A stretch of DNA of 64,000 bases from Ovoidimarina sp050299695 (GCA_050299695.1 JBNKWI010000006.1:1-64000); one strand, 5' to 3'. Numbered from the stretch's first letter, positions 39,494 to 48,207 are shown. Notes: generated by a model not told the origin, from the sequence alone. Numbers and translations are program-made.

Positions 39494-39675
39494 TTGTCCT
39501 GCTCCAGCATTTCCGGGCGCAGCACGTGGTCGAAGGCCTGGGTGGCGCCGAGCATGCGGATCTTGACGATCGAGAGGCCGAAGATCACCGCGACGAAAGC
39601 TGCGAGCACCAGGCCGAGCCCGACATTGCGGGAGCGGCGGCGCTGGTGCAGCTCGTGCTCGGCGCGGATCGCCAT
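39490..39675 (-). CDS. Small single-helix membrane protein between ctaB and ctaG
   Basis: Protein of 61 residues with a basic N-terminal tail (HELHQRRRSRN), one membrane helix (VGLGLVLAAFVAVIFGLSIV) and a short periplasmic tail (MLGATQAFDHVLRPEMLEQD). A small gene of this type sits between ctaB and ctaG in many alphaproteobacteria (sometimes called CoxF-like or a hypothetical). It is 1 base after ctaB and overlaps ctaG by 4, so co-translation with the oxidase assembly factors is very likely. Role unknown. Confidence 0.88.
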   Translation of the reverse strand: MAIRAEHELHQRRRSRNVGLGLVLAAFVAVIFGLSIVKIRMLGATQAFDHVLRPEMLEQDK

Positions 39676-39676
39676 A

Positions 39677-40603
39677 TCAGAGCACCCCCGTCACGCGGAG
39701 CGCGGCATCGGCGAGGAGCGCGCCGAAATGCGCGAAGAGATAGTAGAGCGAGAAGCGGAAGAACGCCTTCTCGGTGGCGTAGCGGTCGAGCTCTGCCTGC
39801 ATTTCGTCGCGGCGCCAGATCGCGACGGCGCCCTTGAGGAACCAGGCGTTCATGGCGAGCGCTGTGGCGAGGTAGACGGGCCCGCCGATCGAGGTGAAGC
39901 CGAGCGCCACCGCCGCCGGGGCGAGGATCGCCGTGTAGGCGAGGATGTGCGCGCGGGTGGATTTGCGGCCGTGGGTGACGGTCAGCATCGGCACGCCGGC
40001 ATCGTCGTAGTCCGATTTCATGAACAGCGCGAGGGCCCAGAAATGCGGCGGGGTCCAGAGGAAGATCAGCGCGAACATGCCCCAGGCCTCGAGCGGCATG
40101 GTGCCCGTGGCGGCGGCCCAGCCGATCACCGGCGGGAAGGCGCCCGCGGCGCCGCCGATGACGATGTTCTGCGGCGTCCAGCGCTTGAGCCACATCGTGT
40201 AGACCACTGCGTAGAAGAAGATCGTGAAGGCGAGCATCGCCGCCGCGACGAAGTTGGTCGCGAGGCCGAGCATGGTGACCGAGATCATCGAGAGCGCGGT
40301 GCCGATGGCGGCGGCTTCCTCGGCGCCGACCCGGCCGGCGGGGACGGGGCGTTTCGCGGTGCGCCGCATCAACGCGTCGATATCGGCGTCCCACCACATG
40401 TTCAGGGCGCCCGAGGCGCCGGCGCCGACCGCGATGAAGAGGATCGCGGTGAAGCCGATCATCGGGTGGACCGGGACCGGCGCCACCAGGAGCCCGACCA
40501 GCGCGGTGAAGACCACGAGCGACATCACGCGGGGCTTCAGGAGCGCCACGTAGTCGCCGAACTGGGCCTCCGGCTCGCGCGTTATCAGGCTGGCGTCGGA
40601 CAT
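39677..40603 (-). CDS. ctaB: Protoheme IX farnesyltransferase (haem O synthase)
   Basis: UbiA-superfamily prenyltransferase attaching farnesyl to haem b, 308 residues, about nine helices. YVALLKPRVMSLVVFTALVG at the N-terminus, the Asp-rich site NMWWDADIDALMRRTAKRPV and the second loop SDYDDAGVPMLTVTHGRKST are characteristic. It lies 12 bases after ctaC in the cta operon. Confidence 0.97.
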   Translation of the reverse strand: MSDASLITREPEAQFGDYVALLKPRVMSLVVFTALVGLLVAPVPVHPMIGFTAILFIAVGAGASGALNMWWDADIDALMRRTAKRPVPAGRVGAEEAAAIGTALSMISVTMLGLATNFVAAAMLAFTIFFYAVVYTMWLKRWTPQNIVIGGAAGAFPPVIGWAAATGTMPLEAWGMFALIFLWTPPHFWALALFMKSDYDDAGVPMLTVTHGRKSTRAHILAYTAILAPAAVALGFTSIGGPVYLATALAMNAWFLKGAVAIWRRDEMQAELDRYATEKAFFRFSLYYLFAHFGALLADAALRVTGVL

Positions 40604-40615
40604 GGGGTTCCGGGC

Positions 40616-41506
40616 TTACTGCGACGCGACGTCGAAATTCAGCGGCGCGCCGGCATATTCCTCATGCGCGCGGCCGAGCCATTCCTCGTACTGCGCCTGG
40701 CTCACCGCCTTGACGGTGATCGGCATATAGGCGTGGTCCTTGCCGCAAAGCTCGGAGCACTGGCCGAAATAGGTGCCTTCCATGCCGGGGTCCACCTCGA
40801 ACCAGAGTTCGGCCACGCGGCCCGGCACGGCGTCCTGCTTCACCCCGAAGGCGGGCATCGCCCAGGAGTGGATCACGTCGGCGCCGGTGACACGCATCAC
40901 GATCTTCTTGCCGGTGGGCACAACCACCTCCTGGCTGGAGGCGAGCAGGTATTCGTCGGGCGCGTAGCCGTTCGCCTCGAGCTCGTCGCGGCCGAGGAGG
41001 AAGGCGTCGAAGGTGATCGAGGAGGGTTCGATGCCCTCGACCCCGGCGTCTACGTATTCGTAACCCCAGTACCACTGGTAGCCGGTCACCTTGATGGTGA
41101 TGTCGCCCTCGGGGAATTCCTGCTGCTTGAACAGCACCGGCAGCGAGAAGGAGCCGATGAAGACGAGGATCACGATGGGGATCAGCGTCCAGGCGATTTC
41201 GATCGGCGTGTTGTGGGTGAAGCGCGCCGGCGTGGGGTTCGAGCGGCTGTTGTAGCGGATCATCACCGTGACGAGGAGGCCGACGACGAAGAGGCAGATC
41301 AGGCTGATGATCCAGAGGATCATGTGGTCGAGCCAGTGGATGTCCGAGGCGAGCTCGGTGCCCGCGACCTGGAAGCCCATGGCGCCGTCATGCGGCCTGC
41401 CGAGCGTTTCGAGGCCGTCGACATGGACCTGCGCCATGGCGGCGCTCGCGGCGAGGGTTCCCATGGTGGCCGCCCAGAGGGCGCTCAGGCGATTGATCAG
41501 GCGCAT
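40616..41506 (-). CDS. ctaC: Cytochrome c oxidase subunit II
   Basis: CuA-carrying subunit, 296 residues. A signal peptide (about 1-25, ending AMAQV) is followed by two membrane helices (MILWIISLICLFVVGLLVTV; LIPIVILVFIGSFSLPVLF) and the cupredoxin domain. CuA ligands are visible in DVIHSWAMPAFGVKQD and GTYFGQCSELCGKDHAYMPI. The aromatic patch GYQWYWGYEYVDAGVEG is the cytochrome c entry region. The start is the ATG at 41506; the gene is divergent from tldD. Confidence 0.97.
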   Translation of the reverse strand: MRLINRLSALWAATMGTLAASAAMAQVHVDGLETLGRPHDGAMGFQVAGTELASDIHWLDHMILWIISLICLFVVGLLVTVMIRYNSRSNPTPARFTHNTPIEIAWTLIPIVILVFIGSFSLPVLFKQQEFPEGDITIKVTGYQWYWGYEYVDAGVEGIEPSSITFDAFLLGRDELEANGYAPDEYLLASSQEVVVPTGKKIVMRVTGADVIHSWAMPAFGVKQDAVPGRVAELWFEVDPGMEGTYFGQCSELCGKDHAYMPITVKAVSQAQYEEWLGRAHEEYAGAPLNFDVASQ

Positions 41507-41683
41507 AAGCGAGTTCCTGTTGCTGTCGCGGCGGTTCGTGCCGGCATTCTCCCGGAGCCGCTCGCGCGGGCCCGACGTTGTATCCCGGGCAGTTGAAATC
41601 ATATTAGGAGCGACGCAACAAGTCGGAGACTTGCGGCAAAGAGCCGCCTTTGCCGGTTTTCGACCCTTACCGGGGAGTTCCCG

Positions 41684-43108
41684 ATGCCCGAGACCGCCAC
41701 CTTCCGCCCGTTCGAAACCCATCTCGACGAGGCGCGCGCGCTTGCGCTCCTGCGAGAGGCGGTGGCGGGCGCCGACGATGGCGAGCTGTTCCTGGAGCGG
41801 AAGCGCTCGGAGGGGCTCTTGTTCGACGACGGGCGAATCAGGACGGCGAGCTACGACGCGACCGAGGGATTCGGCCTGCGCGCGGTCAGGGGCGAGACGG
41901 CGGGCTATGCCCATGCGACCGAGATTTCCGAGGCGGCCGTGGCGCGCGCGGTGGCGACGGCGCGGCTCGCGGTGGGCGCGGGGGGCGGCGTCCTGGCCGA
42001 GCCGCCGATGCCGACGAACCGCCGGCTCTACACCGACGCGAACCCGATGGAGGAGGCGGCCTTCGGGGTGAAGGTCGAGGTGTTGAAGGAGATCGACACC
42101 TTCCTGCGGGATCTCGATCCGCGGGTTGTGCAGGTTTCGGCGTCCTTGGCGGCCTCGCACCAGGAGGTGGCGATCCTGCGACCCGACGGGCGGCTCGTGA
42201 CCGACACGCGGCCGATGACGCGGCTTTCGGTGAGCGTGATCGTCGAGGAGAAGGGCCGCCGCGAGAGCGGAGGCGCGGGCGGCGGCGGGCGGGCCGGGCT
42301 GGCCGGGCTGATGGCGGCGGAGCACTGGCAGGACGTGGCGCGGGAGGCATTGCGGATTGCCTGCGTGAACCTCCGCGCGGTGCCGGCGCCGGCGGGGGTG
42401 ATGGATGTGGCCCTGGGGAATGGCTGGCCGGGGATCCTGTTGCACGAGGCGGTGGGGCACGGACTGGAGGGGGATTTCAACAGGAAGAAGACCTCGGCCT
42501 TTGCCGGGCTGATGGGCAAGCGCGTGGCGGCGCCCGGGGTGACGGTGCTGGACGACGGCACGATCCCGGACAGGCGCGGCTCGATCAGCGTCGACGACGA
42601 GGGAACGCCTTCGGGGAAGAACGTGCTGATCGAGGACGGGATTCTCGTGGGCTACATGCAGGACCGGCAGAACGCGCGGCTGATGGGGGTGGCGCCCACG
42701 GGGAACGGCCGGCGGGAGAGCTTTGCCCACGCGCCGATGCCGCGGATGACGAATACCTACATGCTTTCCGGCGAGGCCGATCCGGCGTCCATCGTCGCCG
42801 AGGTGAAGGACGGGATCTACGCGGTGGGCTTCGGCGGCGGGCAGGTGGACATCACCAACGGCAAGTTCGTGTTCTCCTGCACCGAGGCCTACCGGGTGAA
42901 GGACGGGAAACTCGGTGACGCGGTGAAGGGGGCGACGCTGATCGGCGACGGGGCGACGGCCTTGCAGCAGATCCGGGCAATCGGGAATGACATGGCGCTC
43001 GATCCGGGGATCGGCAATTGCGGCAAGGCGGGGCAATGGGTGCCGGTAGGCGTGGGCCAGCCGACCTTGCTGATCGGCGGGCTGACGGTGGGGGGCTCGG
43101 CGGCGTGA
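41684..43108 (+). CDS. tldD: Metalloprotease TldD
   Basis: TldD half of the TldD/TldE zinc protease, 474 residues, known for trimming modified peptides and, in E. coli, antitoxin CcdA. The metal motif is HEAVGHGLEGDFN (His254, Glu255, His259) and the C-terminal Cys is in FVFSCTEAYRVKDG. VGFGGGQVDITNGKF and GNCGKAGQWVPVGVGQPTLL are conserved. TldE (PmbA) is not in this window. The ATG is 177 bases from the divergent ctaC. Confidence 0.96.
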   Translation: MPETATFRPFETHLDEARALALLREAVAGADDGELFLERKRSEGLLFDDGRIRTASYDATEGFGLRAVRGETAGYAHATEISEAAVARAVATARLAVGAGGGVLAEPPMPTNRRLYTDANPMEEAAFGVKVEVLKEIDTFLRDLDPRVVQVSASLAASHQEVAILRPDGRLVTDTRPMTRLSVSVIVEEKGRRESGGAGGGGRAGLAGLMAAEHWQDVAREALRIACVNLRAVPAPAGVMDVALGNGWPGILLHEAVGHGLEGDFNRKKTSAFAGLMGKRVAAPGVTVLDDGTIPDRRGSISVDDEGTPSGKNVLIEDGILVGYMQDRQNARLMGVAPTGNGRRESFAHAPMPRMTNTYMLSGEADPASIVAEVKDGIYAVGFGGGQVDITNGKFVFSCTEAYRVKDGKLGDAVKGATLIGDGATALQQIRAIGNDMALDPGIGNCGKAGQWVPVGVGQPTLLIGGLTVGGSAA

Positions 43109-43560
43109 GGCGGCTCTGGCGCTCGGACGGGTGGAGCGAGAGGGGCGATCTTGTCGTCCAGGCGGCCGTCGTCGCCTTTTTCTGCGTTCCCCTGCTCAGC
43201 GCGGGCCTTGCCTACCTCGTCGGGGCGTTCGTCGAGACATTCGGGCTGCGCGGCGGAATTCTCGAAGACATCGGCATCTTTTTCCTGTTCGGCGCCTATT
43301 CCTTCCTCATGAGCTGGGCAGGTCTTGCGGCGCTTTCTCCGATTCTCGTGGCACTCCATGGCCGCCGATGGGCCGGGGCCCTGCCGGTGATCCTGATCGC
43401 CGCGCCGCTCGGCTGGATCGTGCGATTGGTCCTCACGCCGGTCTTCGGTCTGGCCGATCCGTACGAGGCTGTCGACGTCATTCTGTTCGGGGGATTCGGG
43501 GCGTTTTATGCCGCAGTTCTTTGGCTGATCTGGACGTTTCTCGCATCGCGGACAGCGTAG
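43105..43560 (+). CDS. Hypothetical membrane protein coupled to tldD
   Basis: Unrecognised protein of 151 residues with about four helices: VVQAAVVAFFCVPLLSAGLA, IGIFFLFGAYSFLMSWAGLA, ALPVILIAAPLGWIVRLVLT and AFYAAVLWLIWTFLA. A GTG start at 43105 overlaps the tldD stop (GTGA), so it is probably translated by coupling; an upstream in-frame start lies inside tldD and gives non-conserved residues. Three strong hairpins follow it. Confidence 0.75.
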   Translation: MRRLWRSDGWSERGDLVVQAAVVAFFCVPLLSAGLAYLVGAFVETFGLRGGILEDIGIFFLFGAYSFLMSWAGLAALSPILVALHGRRWAGALPVILIAAPLGWIVRLVLTPVFGLADPYEAVDVILFGGFGAFYAAVLWLIWTFLASRTA

Positions 43561-43574
43561 GTCTTCCGACCGGA

Positions 43575-43654
43575 GCGCGCCTTGCGGCGCGCGCGCGATG
43601 CGTTTGCGCCGCCTCCGGCGGCGCGGCGGGCGAGGGGGCTGTCTGCCCCCTCGC
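43575..43654 (+). repeat. Three consecutive perfect hairpins after the tldD-linked gene
   Basis: GCGCGCC-TTGC-GGCGCGC (43575-43592), GCGCCGCC-TCC-GGCGGCGC (43606-43624) and GCGAGGGGGC-TGTCT-GCCCCCTCGC (43630-43654). The last is followed by GCTCCCCCGAGGATGTC, a variant of the Rhodobacterales G5/C5-hairpin element also seen at 5999-6047. They start 15 bases after the stop and could block 3' exonucleases or end transcription. Confidence 0.7.
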
Positions 43655-43750
43655 GCTCCCCCGAGGATGTCCCGACCGAAAGAATCGGGGCGGTGTGGCG
43701 GCAAGGCGTCGCTGGACCTTTTCGTCATTCGGAGGTGCGGGGGCTCCGCC

Positions 43751-43810
43751 CGTTCGCAGCTTGAAACGTTCACTGGACGTTTCATCGGCTTCGCCGGGCC
43801 GCTGCTCACT
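43751..43810 (+). repeat. Dispersed hairpin repeat, relative of 33731-33788
   Basis: CGTTCGCAGCT (43751-43761), stem TGAAACGTTC-ACT-GGACGTTTCA (43762-43784, one G-T pair), then TCGGCTTCGCCG and CCGCTGCTCAC. Flanks are identical to the copy at 33731-33788, whereas the stem differs at four columns, of which three are compensated on both arms and one becomes a G-T pair. Confidence 0.75.
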
Positions 43811-43902
43811 CCCCTGAATTGGCGAGGGGGCGGGAAAGTTTTCCTTAACCTGCCATTAACCGACTCGCAGCAAATATGACCTTGCAAGACGACGGAGGCA
43901 GG

Positions 43903-45042
43903 ATGGCGATGGAGTTTTCCCCATGCCCCCCCCCCCCCCCCCCCCTCAATGAGGAAGTGAAGCTCTCCTGGCTCCGTCTCTTGCGCTCGCGCCGTGTCGG
44001 CGTCGCAACTTTCCACAGACTGCTGGATGAACACGGGTCGGCCCAGGCCGCGCTCGAGGCCCTGCCGGGGATCGCCCGGGACGCGGGCATGGCGCACTAC
44101 GCCGCCTGCAGCGAGGCGGACGCGCTGCGCGAGCTGGAGGCGGGCGGACGGGCCGGGGCGCGGCTGATCGCGCTGGGCGAGCCGGAGTACCCCGCGACCC
44201 TTGCCGAGATTTCCGATGCGCCGCCGCTTCTCTGGGCGATGGGGCGGATCGAGCTTCTTTCGCGGCCGATGATCGCGCTGGTGGGGGCGCGGAACGCGTC
44301 CTCCTTGGGCACGCGGATGGCGCGGAAGATCTCGGCCGACCTGGCGGCGGCGGGGCAGGTGGTGGTCTCGGGCCTCGCGCGCGGGATCGACACGGCGGCG
44401 CATCTGGGCGCGCTCGAGGGCGGCACGGTGGCGGTCTTTGCCGGCGGGGTGGACGTGATCTACCCGGTCGAGAACGCGGTGCTGGCGCAGGAGATCGGCG
44501 AGCGGGGGCTCAGGCTTTCCGAGATGCCGATGCATCTCGCGCCCCAGGCGCGGCATTTTCCCGCCCGCAACCGGATCGTCTCGGGGCTGTCGCAGGCGGT
44601 CGTGGTGGTCGAGGCGGCGGCGAAATCGGGGAGCCTGATCACCGCGCGGAACGCGCTCGACCAGGGCCGCGAGGTGCTGGCGGTGCCGGGCCACCCGTTC
44701 GATGCGCGGGCGGCGGGCTGCAACCTGCTGATCCGGGACGGCGCGCGGCTGGTGCGGGGCGCCGACGACATCCTCGAGGCTATCGCGGCGCCGGTGCCGC
44801 CCGTCACGCGCCCTCGGATCGAGCCGCTGCCGATGGCGGCGCCGGAGACCCGCTCGCTCGCCGATACCGCGGCGCTGCACCGCGAGATCCTGGACAGGCT
44901 GGGGCCGAGCCCCGTGGCCGAGGACCAGCTCCTCCGCGACCTCCGGCGGCCGGTGGGCGAGGTCACGCCGGTTCTCGTTTCGCTGGAGCTCGACGGGCAG
45001 ATCCAGCGCCAGCCCGGGGGGCTCCTGAGCCGCCTGCCGTGA
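43903..45042 (+). CDS. dprA: DNA-processing protein DprA with C20 tract near the start
   Basis: Single-strand DNA-binding RecA loader needed in transformation, 379 residues. LSWLRLLRSRRVGVATFHRL is the N-terminal SAM-like part; the Rossmann domain has ALVGARNASSLGTRMARKIS, VVSGLARGIDTAAHLGALEG, VFAGGVDVIYP, RHFPARNRIVSGLSQAVVVV and the C-terminal winged helix closes with EVTPVLVSLELDGQIQRQPG. I start at ATG 43903 behind GGAGG; ATG 43909 is also possible. Twenty consecutive C lie at codons 8-14 and encode CysPro6-Leu. A change of one C would frameshift the protein. Confidence 0.92.
   Translation: MAMEFSPCPPPPPPLNEEVKLSWLRLLRSRRVGVATFHRLLDEHGSAQAALEALPGIARDAGMAHYAACSEADALRELEAGGRAGARLIALGEPEYPATLAEISDAPPLLWAMGRIELLSRPMIALVGARNASSLGTRMARKISADLAAAGQVVVSGLARGIDTAAHLGALEGGTVAVFAGGVDVIYPVENAVLAQEIGERGLRLSEMPMHLAPQARHFPARNRIVSGLSQAVVVVEAAAKSGSLITARNALDQGREVLAVPGHPFDARAAGCNLLIRDGARLVRGADDILEAIAAPVPPVTRPRIEPLPMAAPETRSLADTAALHREILDRLGPSPVAEDQLLRDLRRPVGEVTPVLVSLELDGQIQRQPGGLLSRLP
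43926..43945 (+). repeat. Homopolymeric C20 tract inside the 5' end of dprA
   Basis: Twenty uninterrupted C within the first 15 codons of dprA. The given sequence keeps dprA in frame. Such a tract is prone to slipped-strand mispairing and is also a common sequencing weak point. Confidence 0.9.
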
Positions 45043-45061
45043 GCCTCGCCCGCGCCGGGCG

Positions 45062-45091
45062 TTGACATTCCCCGGGCCCCGCCCACATCTA
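45062..45091 (+). promoter_or_regulatory. Predicted sigma-70-type promoter of topA
   Basis: TTGACA (45062-45067) is a consensus -35, followed after 18 bases by CATCTA (45086-45091) as a poor -10. It lies in the 89-base gap between dprA and topA, about 40 bases upstream of the topA start. Confidence 0.45.
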
Positions 45092-45131
45092 GCGCGACCA
45101 TCGGAGCCGGTGATTTGCCGAAAGGAGTTCC

Positions 45132-47663
45132 ATGCCCGTCGTCGTCGTCGAATCCCCGGCCAAGGCCAAAACAATCAATAAATACCTGGGGTCCGACTAC
45201 ATCGTCCTTGCCTCCTACGGCCATGTGAGGGACCTGCCGCCGAAGGACGGATCGGTCGATCCGGACCAGGATTTCGCGATGAAATGGGAGATCGCGGCGG
45301 ATTCCAAGAAGCATGTGAAGGCGATTGCCGACGCGCTCAAGGACGACGGTGCGCTGATTCTCGCCACCGACCCCGACCGCGAGGGCGAGGCGATTTCCTG
45401 GCATCTCGAGGAGGCGCTCAGGAACCGGAAGGCGCTGAAGAAGGACACGCCGGTTTCCCGCGTCGTCTTCAACGCGATCACCAAATCGGCGGTGACCGAG
45501 GCGATGAAGAACCCGCGCCAGGTGGATCAGGACCTGGTGGAGGCGTATCTGGCGCGCCGGGCGCTGGATTATCTGGTGGGGTTCAACCTGTCGCCGGTGC
45601 TGTGGCGCAAGCTGCCGGGGGCGAAGTCGGCCGGGCGGGTGCAGTCGGTCTGCCTGAGGCTGATCGTCGAGCGCGAGATGGAGATCGAGGCGTTCCGGGC
45701 GCAGGAATACTGGAGCGTTTCGGCCGTGCTGGCGACGCCAAGGGGCGTGGAGTATACCGCGCGGCTGACGGTGCTCGCCGGCAAGAAGCTCGACAAGTTC
45801 GACATCGCCAACGCGACCGAGGCGGAGCTTGCGGTGCAGGCGGTCACCTCGCGCGATCTCGCCGTCGCCTCGGTCGAGGCGAAGCCGCAGAACCGCAACC
45901 CCTCGGCGCCGTTCATGACTTCGACGCTCCAGCAGGAGGCCAGCCGCAAGTTCGGCTTCGGCGCGCGGCAGACCATGCAGGCGGCGCAGCGGCTCTACGA
46001 GGCCGGGCACATCACCTACATGCGGACCGACGGGATCGACATGGCGCCCGAGGCGGTGATGGCGGCGCGCGACGCGATCAAGGCGCGCTACGGGGCGGAA
46101 TACGTGCCGAATTCGCCGCGCATGTACAAGAACAAGGCGAAGAACGCGCAGGAGGCGCATGAATGCATCCGGCCCACCGATATGGGCGCGGATGCGGGCA
46201 AGCTGCATCTGAGGGATGCCGACCAGAAGAAGCTCTACGACCTGATCTGGAAGCGGACGCTGGCGAGCCAGATGGAGGCGGCGCGGCTCGAGCGGACCAC
46301 GGTGGAGATCGAGAGCGCCGACAAGCAGGTGGGCTTGCGCGCGACCGGGCAGGTGGTGCTGTTCGACGGGTTCCTCAAGGTGTACGAGGAAGGCCGCGAC
46401 GATCAGGTGATCGACGACGACGACAAGCGGCTGCCGCAGATCGCGGTGGGCGATGCGGCGGCGAAGAAATCGGTCACGCCGGAGCAGCATTTCACCCAGC
46501 CGCCGCCGCGCTATACCGAGGCGACTTTGGTGAAGCGGATGGAGGAGCTGGGGATCGGCCGGCCCTCGACCTATGCGTCCATCGTCACCACGATCCAGGA
46601 CCGGGAATATGTCCGCAAGGAGCAGAACCGGCTGATCCCCGAGGACAAGGGGCGGCTGGTGACGGCCTTCCTGATGAACTATTTCCGCAAGTATGTGGGT
46701 TACGAGTTCACCGCCGATCTGGAGGAGGAGCTCGACGACATCACCGCCGGCGAGCGCGACTGGCAGGAGGTGTTGAAGCGGTTCTGGCGGGATTTCTCGG
46801 CGGCGATCGCGGAGACCTCCGAGCTGCGCATCGGCGAGGTGCTCGAGAAGATCAACGAGGTGCTGGAGCCGCATCTGTTCCCGCCGAATGCCGAAGGGAC
46901 CGACCCGCGGCTTTGCCCGAACTGCGGGGCGGGACGGCTTTCGATGCGCACCGCGCGGTCGGGCGGGGCGTTCATCGGCTGCTCGAACTATCCCGAGTGC
47001 CGCTACACCCGCCCCTTCGGCCCGCCGGGCATGGAGGATGGCGACGCGATCGGGCCGGACGGCAAGCTCCTGGGGATCGACGGCGAGGACGAGATCCGGC
47101 TGATGAAGGGCCGGTTCGGGCCTTATGTGCAGCGCGGCCAGCCGACCGAGGAGCAGCCGAAGCCGCCGCGGGCGAGCCTGCCCAAGGGCTGGGCGCCGGA
47201 GGATCTCGATATCGAGAAGGCGCTGATGCTCCTGTCCCTGCCGCGCGAGATCGGGCCGCATCCGGAGGATGGCGAGCCGGTCGAGGCGGGGATCGGGCGC
47301 TATGGGCCTTACGTGAAGCACGGGCGGATCTATGCGAACCTGCCCGATGCCGAGGAGGTGTTCACCGTGGGCATGAACCGCGCAGTGGAGCTGATCGCGC
47401 AGAAGGCCGCGGGGCGTCGGGGCGGCCGCGCGGCGGTGCCGCCCCTGAAGGAGCTGGGCGAGCATCCCGAGAGCGGCGGGGCGATCCAAGTCATGGAGGG
47501 CCGCTACGGACCTTACGTGAAGTGGGAGAAGGTCAACGCGACCCTGCCCAAGGGGACCGAGCCGGGCGACGTGACCCTGGAGATGGCGCTGACGCTGATC
47601 GCCGAGAAGGCGTCGAAGGGCGGCGGCAAGAAGCGGGTGACGAAGGCCAAGAAGAAGGCGTGA
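45132..47663 (+). CDS. topA: DNA topoisomerase I
   Basis: Type IA topoisomerase relaxing negative supercoils, 843 residues. The TOPRIM domain begins VVVVESPAKAKTINKYLGSD and has ATDPDREGEAISWHLEEAL; the active-site Tyr296 is in HITYMRTDGIDM. LPGAKSAGRVQSVCLRLIVE and GIGRPSTYASIVTTIQDREY are conserved. A C4 zinc finger (CPNCGAGRLSMRTARSGG, then CSNYPEC) and three C-terminal repeats with GRYGPYVK-like cores follow. The Lys-rich end is usual. ATG behind AAAGGAG. Confidence 0.97.
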   Translation: MPVVVVESPAKAKTINKYLGSDYIVLASYGHVRDLPPKDGSVDPDQDFAMKWEIAADSKKHVKAIADALKDDGALILATDPDREGEAISWHLEEALRNRKALKKDTPVSRVVFNAITKSAVTEAMKNPRQVDQDLVEAYLARRALDYLVGFNLSPVLWRKLPGAKSAGRVQSVCLRLIVEREMEIEAFRAQEYWSVSAVLATPRGVEYTARLTVLAGKKLDKFDIANATEAELAVQAVTSRDLAVASVEAKPQNRNPSAPFMTSTLQQEASRKFGFGARQTMQAAQRLYEAGHITYMRTDGIDMAPEAVMAARDAIKARYGAEYVPNSPRMYKNKAKNAQEAHECIRPTDMGADAGKLHLRDADQKKLYDLIWKRTLASQMEAARLERTTVEIESADKQVGLRATGQVVLFDGFLKVYEEGRDDQVIDDDDKRLPQIAVGDAAAKKSVTPEQHFTQPPPRYTEATLVKRMEELGIGRPSTYASIVTTIQDREYVRKEQNRLIPEDKGRLVTAFLMNYFRKYVGYEFTADLEEELDDITAGERDWQEVLKRFWRDFSAAIAETSELRIGEVLEKINEVLEPHLFPPNAEGTDPRLCPNCGAGRLSMRTARSGGAFIGCSNYPECRYTRPFGPPGMEDGDAIGPDGKLLGIDGEDEIRLMKGRFGPYVQRGQPTEEQPKPPRASLPKGWAPEDLDIEKALMLLSLPREIGPHPEDGEPVEAGIGRYGPYVKHGRIYANLPDAEEVFTVGMNRAVELIAQKAAGRRGGRAAVPPLKELGEHPESGGAIQVMEGRYGPYVKWEKVNATLPKGTEPGDVTLEMALTLIAEKASKGGGKKRVTKAKKKA

Positions 47664-47742
47664 GGCCGGGGCGGGTCGTTTCGCCGGCTTTCACGGCCCC
47701 TGGCCTTGTGCGATACTGCGCCCCTCGGATGCGGAGGTTGCC

Positions 47743-48012
47743 ATGGCCGGAGGCTGGGCGCGCGACGGCGCGGTGAACGAACAGATCGACGCCTCGATCG
47801 AGGACGAGCTCAAGCGGATGCAGGCAAGGCGCCAGCCCGAGGGCGAGAGCCTGACCCATTGCGCCGAATGCGACGAGCCGATCTCGGAGGCCCGCAGGAC
47901 CGCGATTCCCGGGGTGAAGCTCTGCATCGACTGCCAGTCCGAGCGCGATGCGAGGCCGGTGATGCGGGGCGGCATCAATCGGCGCGGCTCGAAGGACAGC
48001 CAGTTGAAGTGA
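47743..48012 (+). CDS. DksA/TraR-family zinc-finger protein
   Basis: Small C4 zinc-finger protein of 89 residues: coiled N-terminal part (DASIEDELKRMQARRQPEGE), then CAECDEPISEARRTAIPGVK and CIDCQSERDAR, the DksA/TraR zinc knuckle. It lacks the long DksA coiled coil, resembling the short YbiI type. Its target is likely RNA polymerase, by family, but not proven. It lies 79 bases after topA. Confidence 0.9.
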   Translation: MAGGWARDGAVNEQIDASIEDELKRMQARRQPEGESLTHCAECDEPISEARRTAIPGVKLCIDCQSERDARPVMRGGINRRGSKDSQLK

Positions 48013-48207
48013 GCGCGGCCCGGGCGGCGGAGAGCCGCCTGTCGGGCTTGGGGGCGGCGGGGCCATCGTTGACAGGTGGTACCCCCGATGCAACCATGAC
48101 CTTGGATTCATAGCCTTTGTTTCAACTGGAAGAAGCTGGCTACGGTGGACCGGATCGCAGTCTGGAGGACTGCCGGGCGCTGTCGATGGGGGCATCGGAG
48201 GGGTTCG

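Noticed and set aside
44460..47489. A 1,009-residue minus-strand frame
   Set aside because: Antisense to dprA and topA, both with full catalytic motifs.
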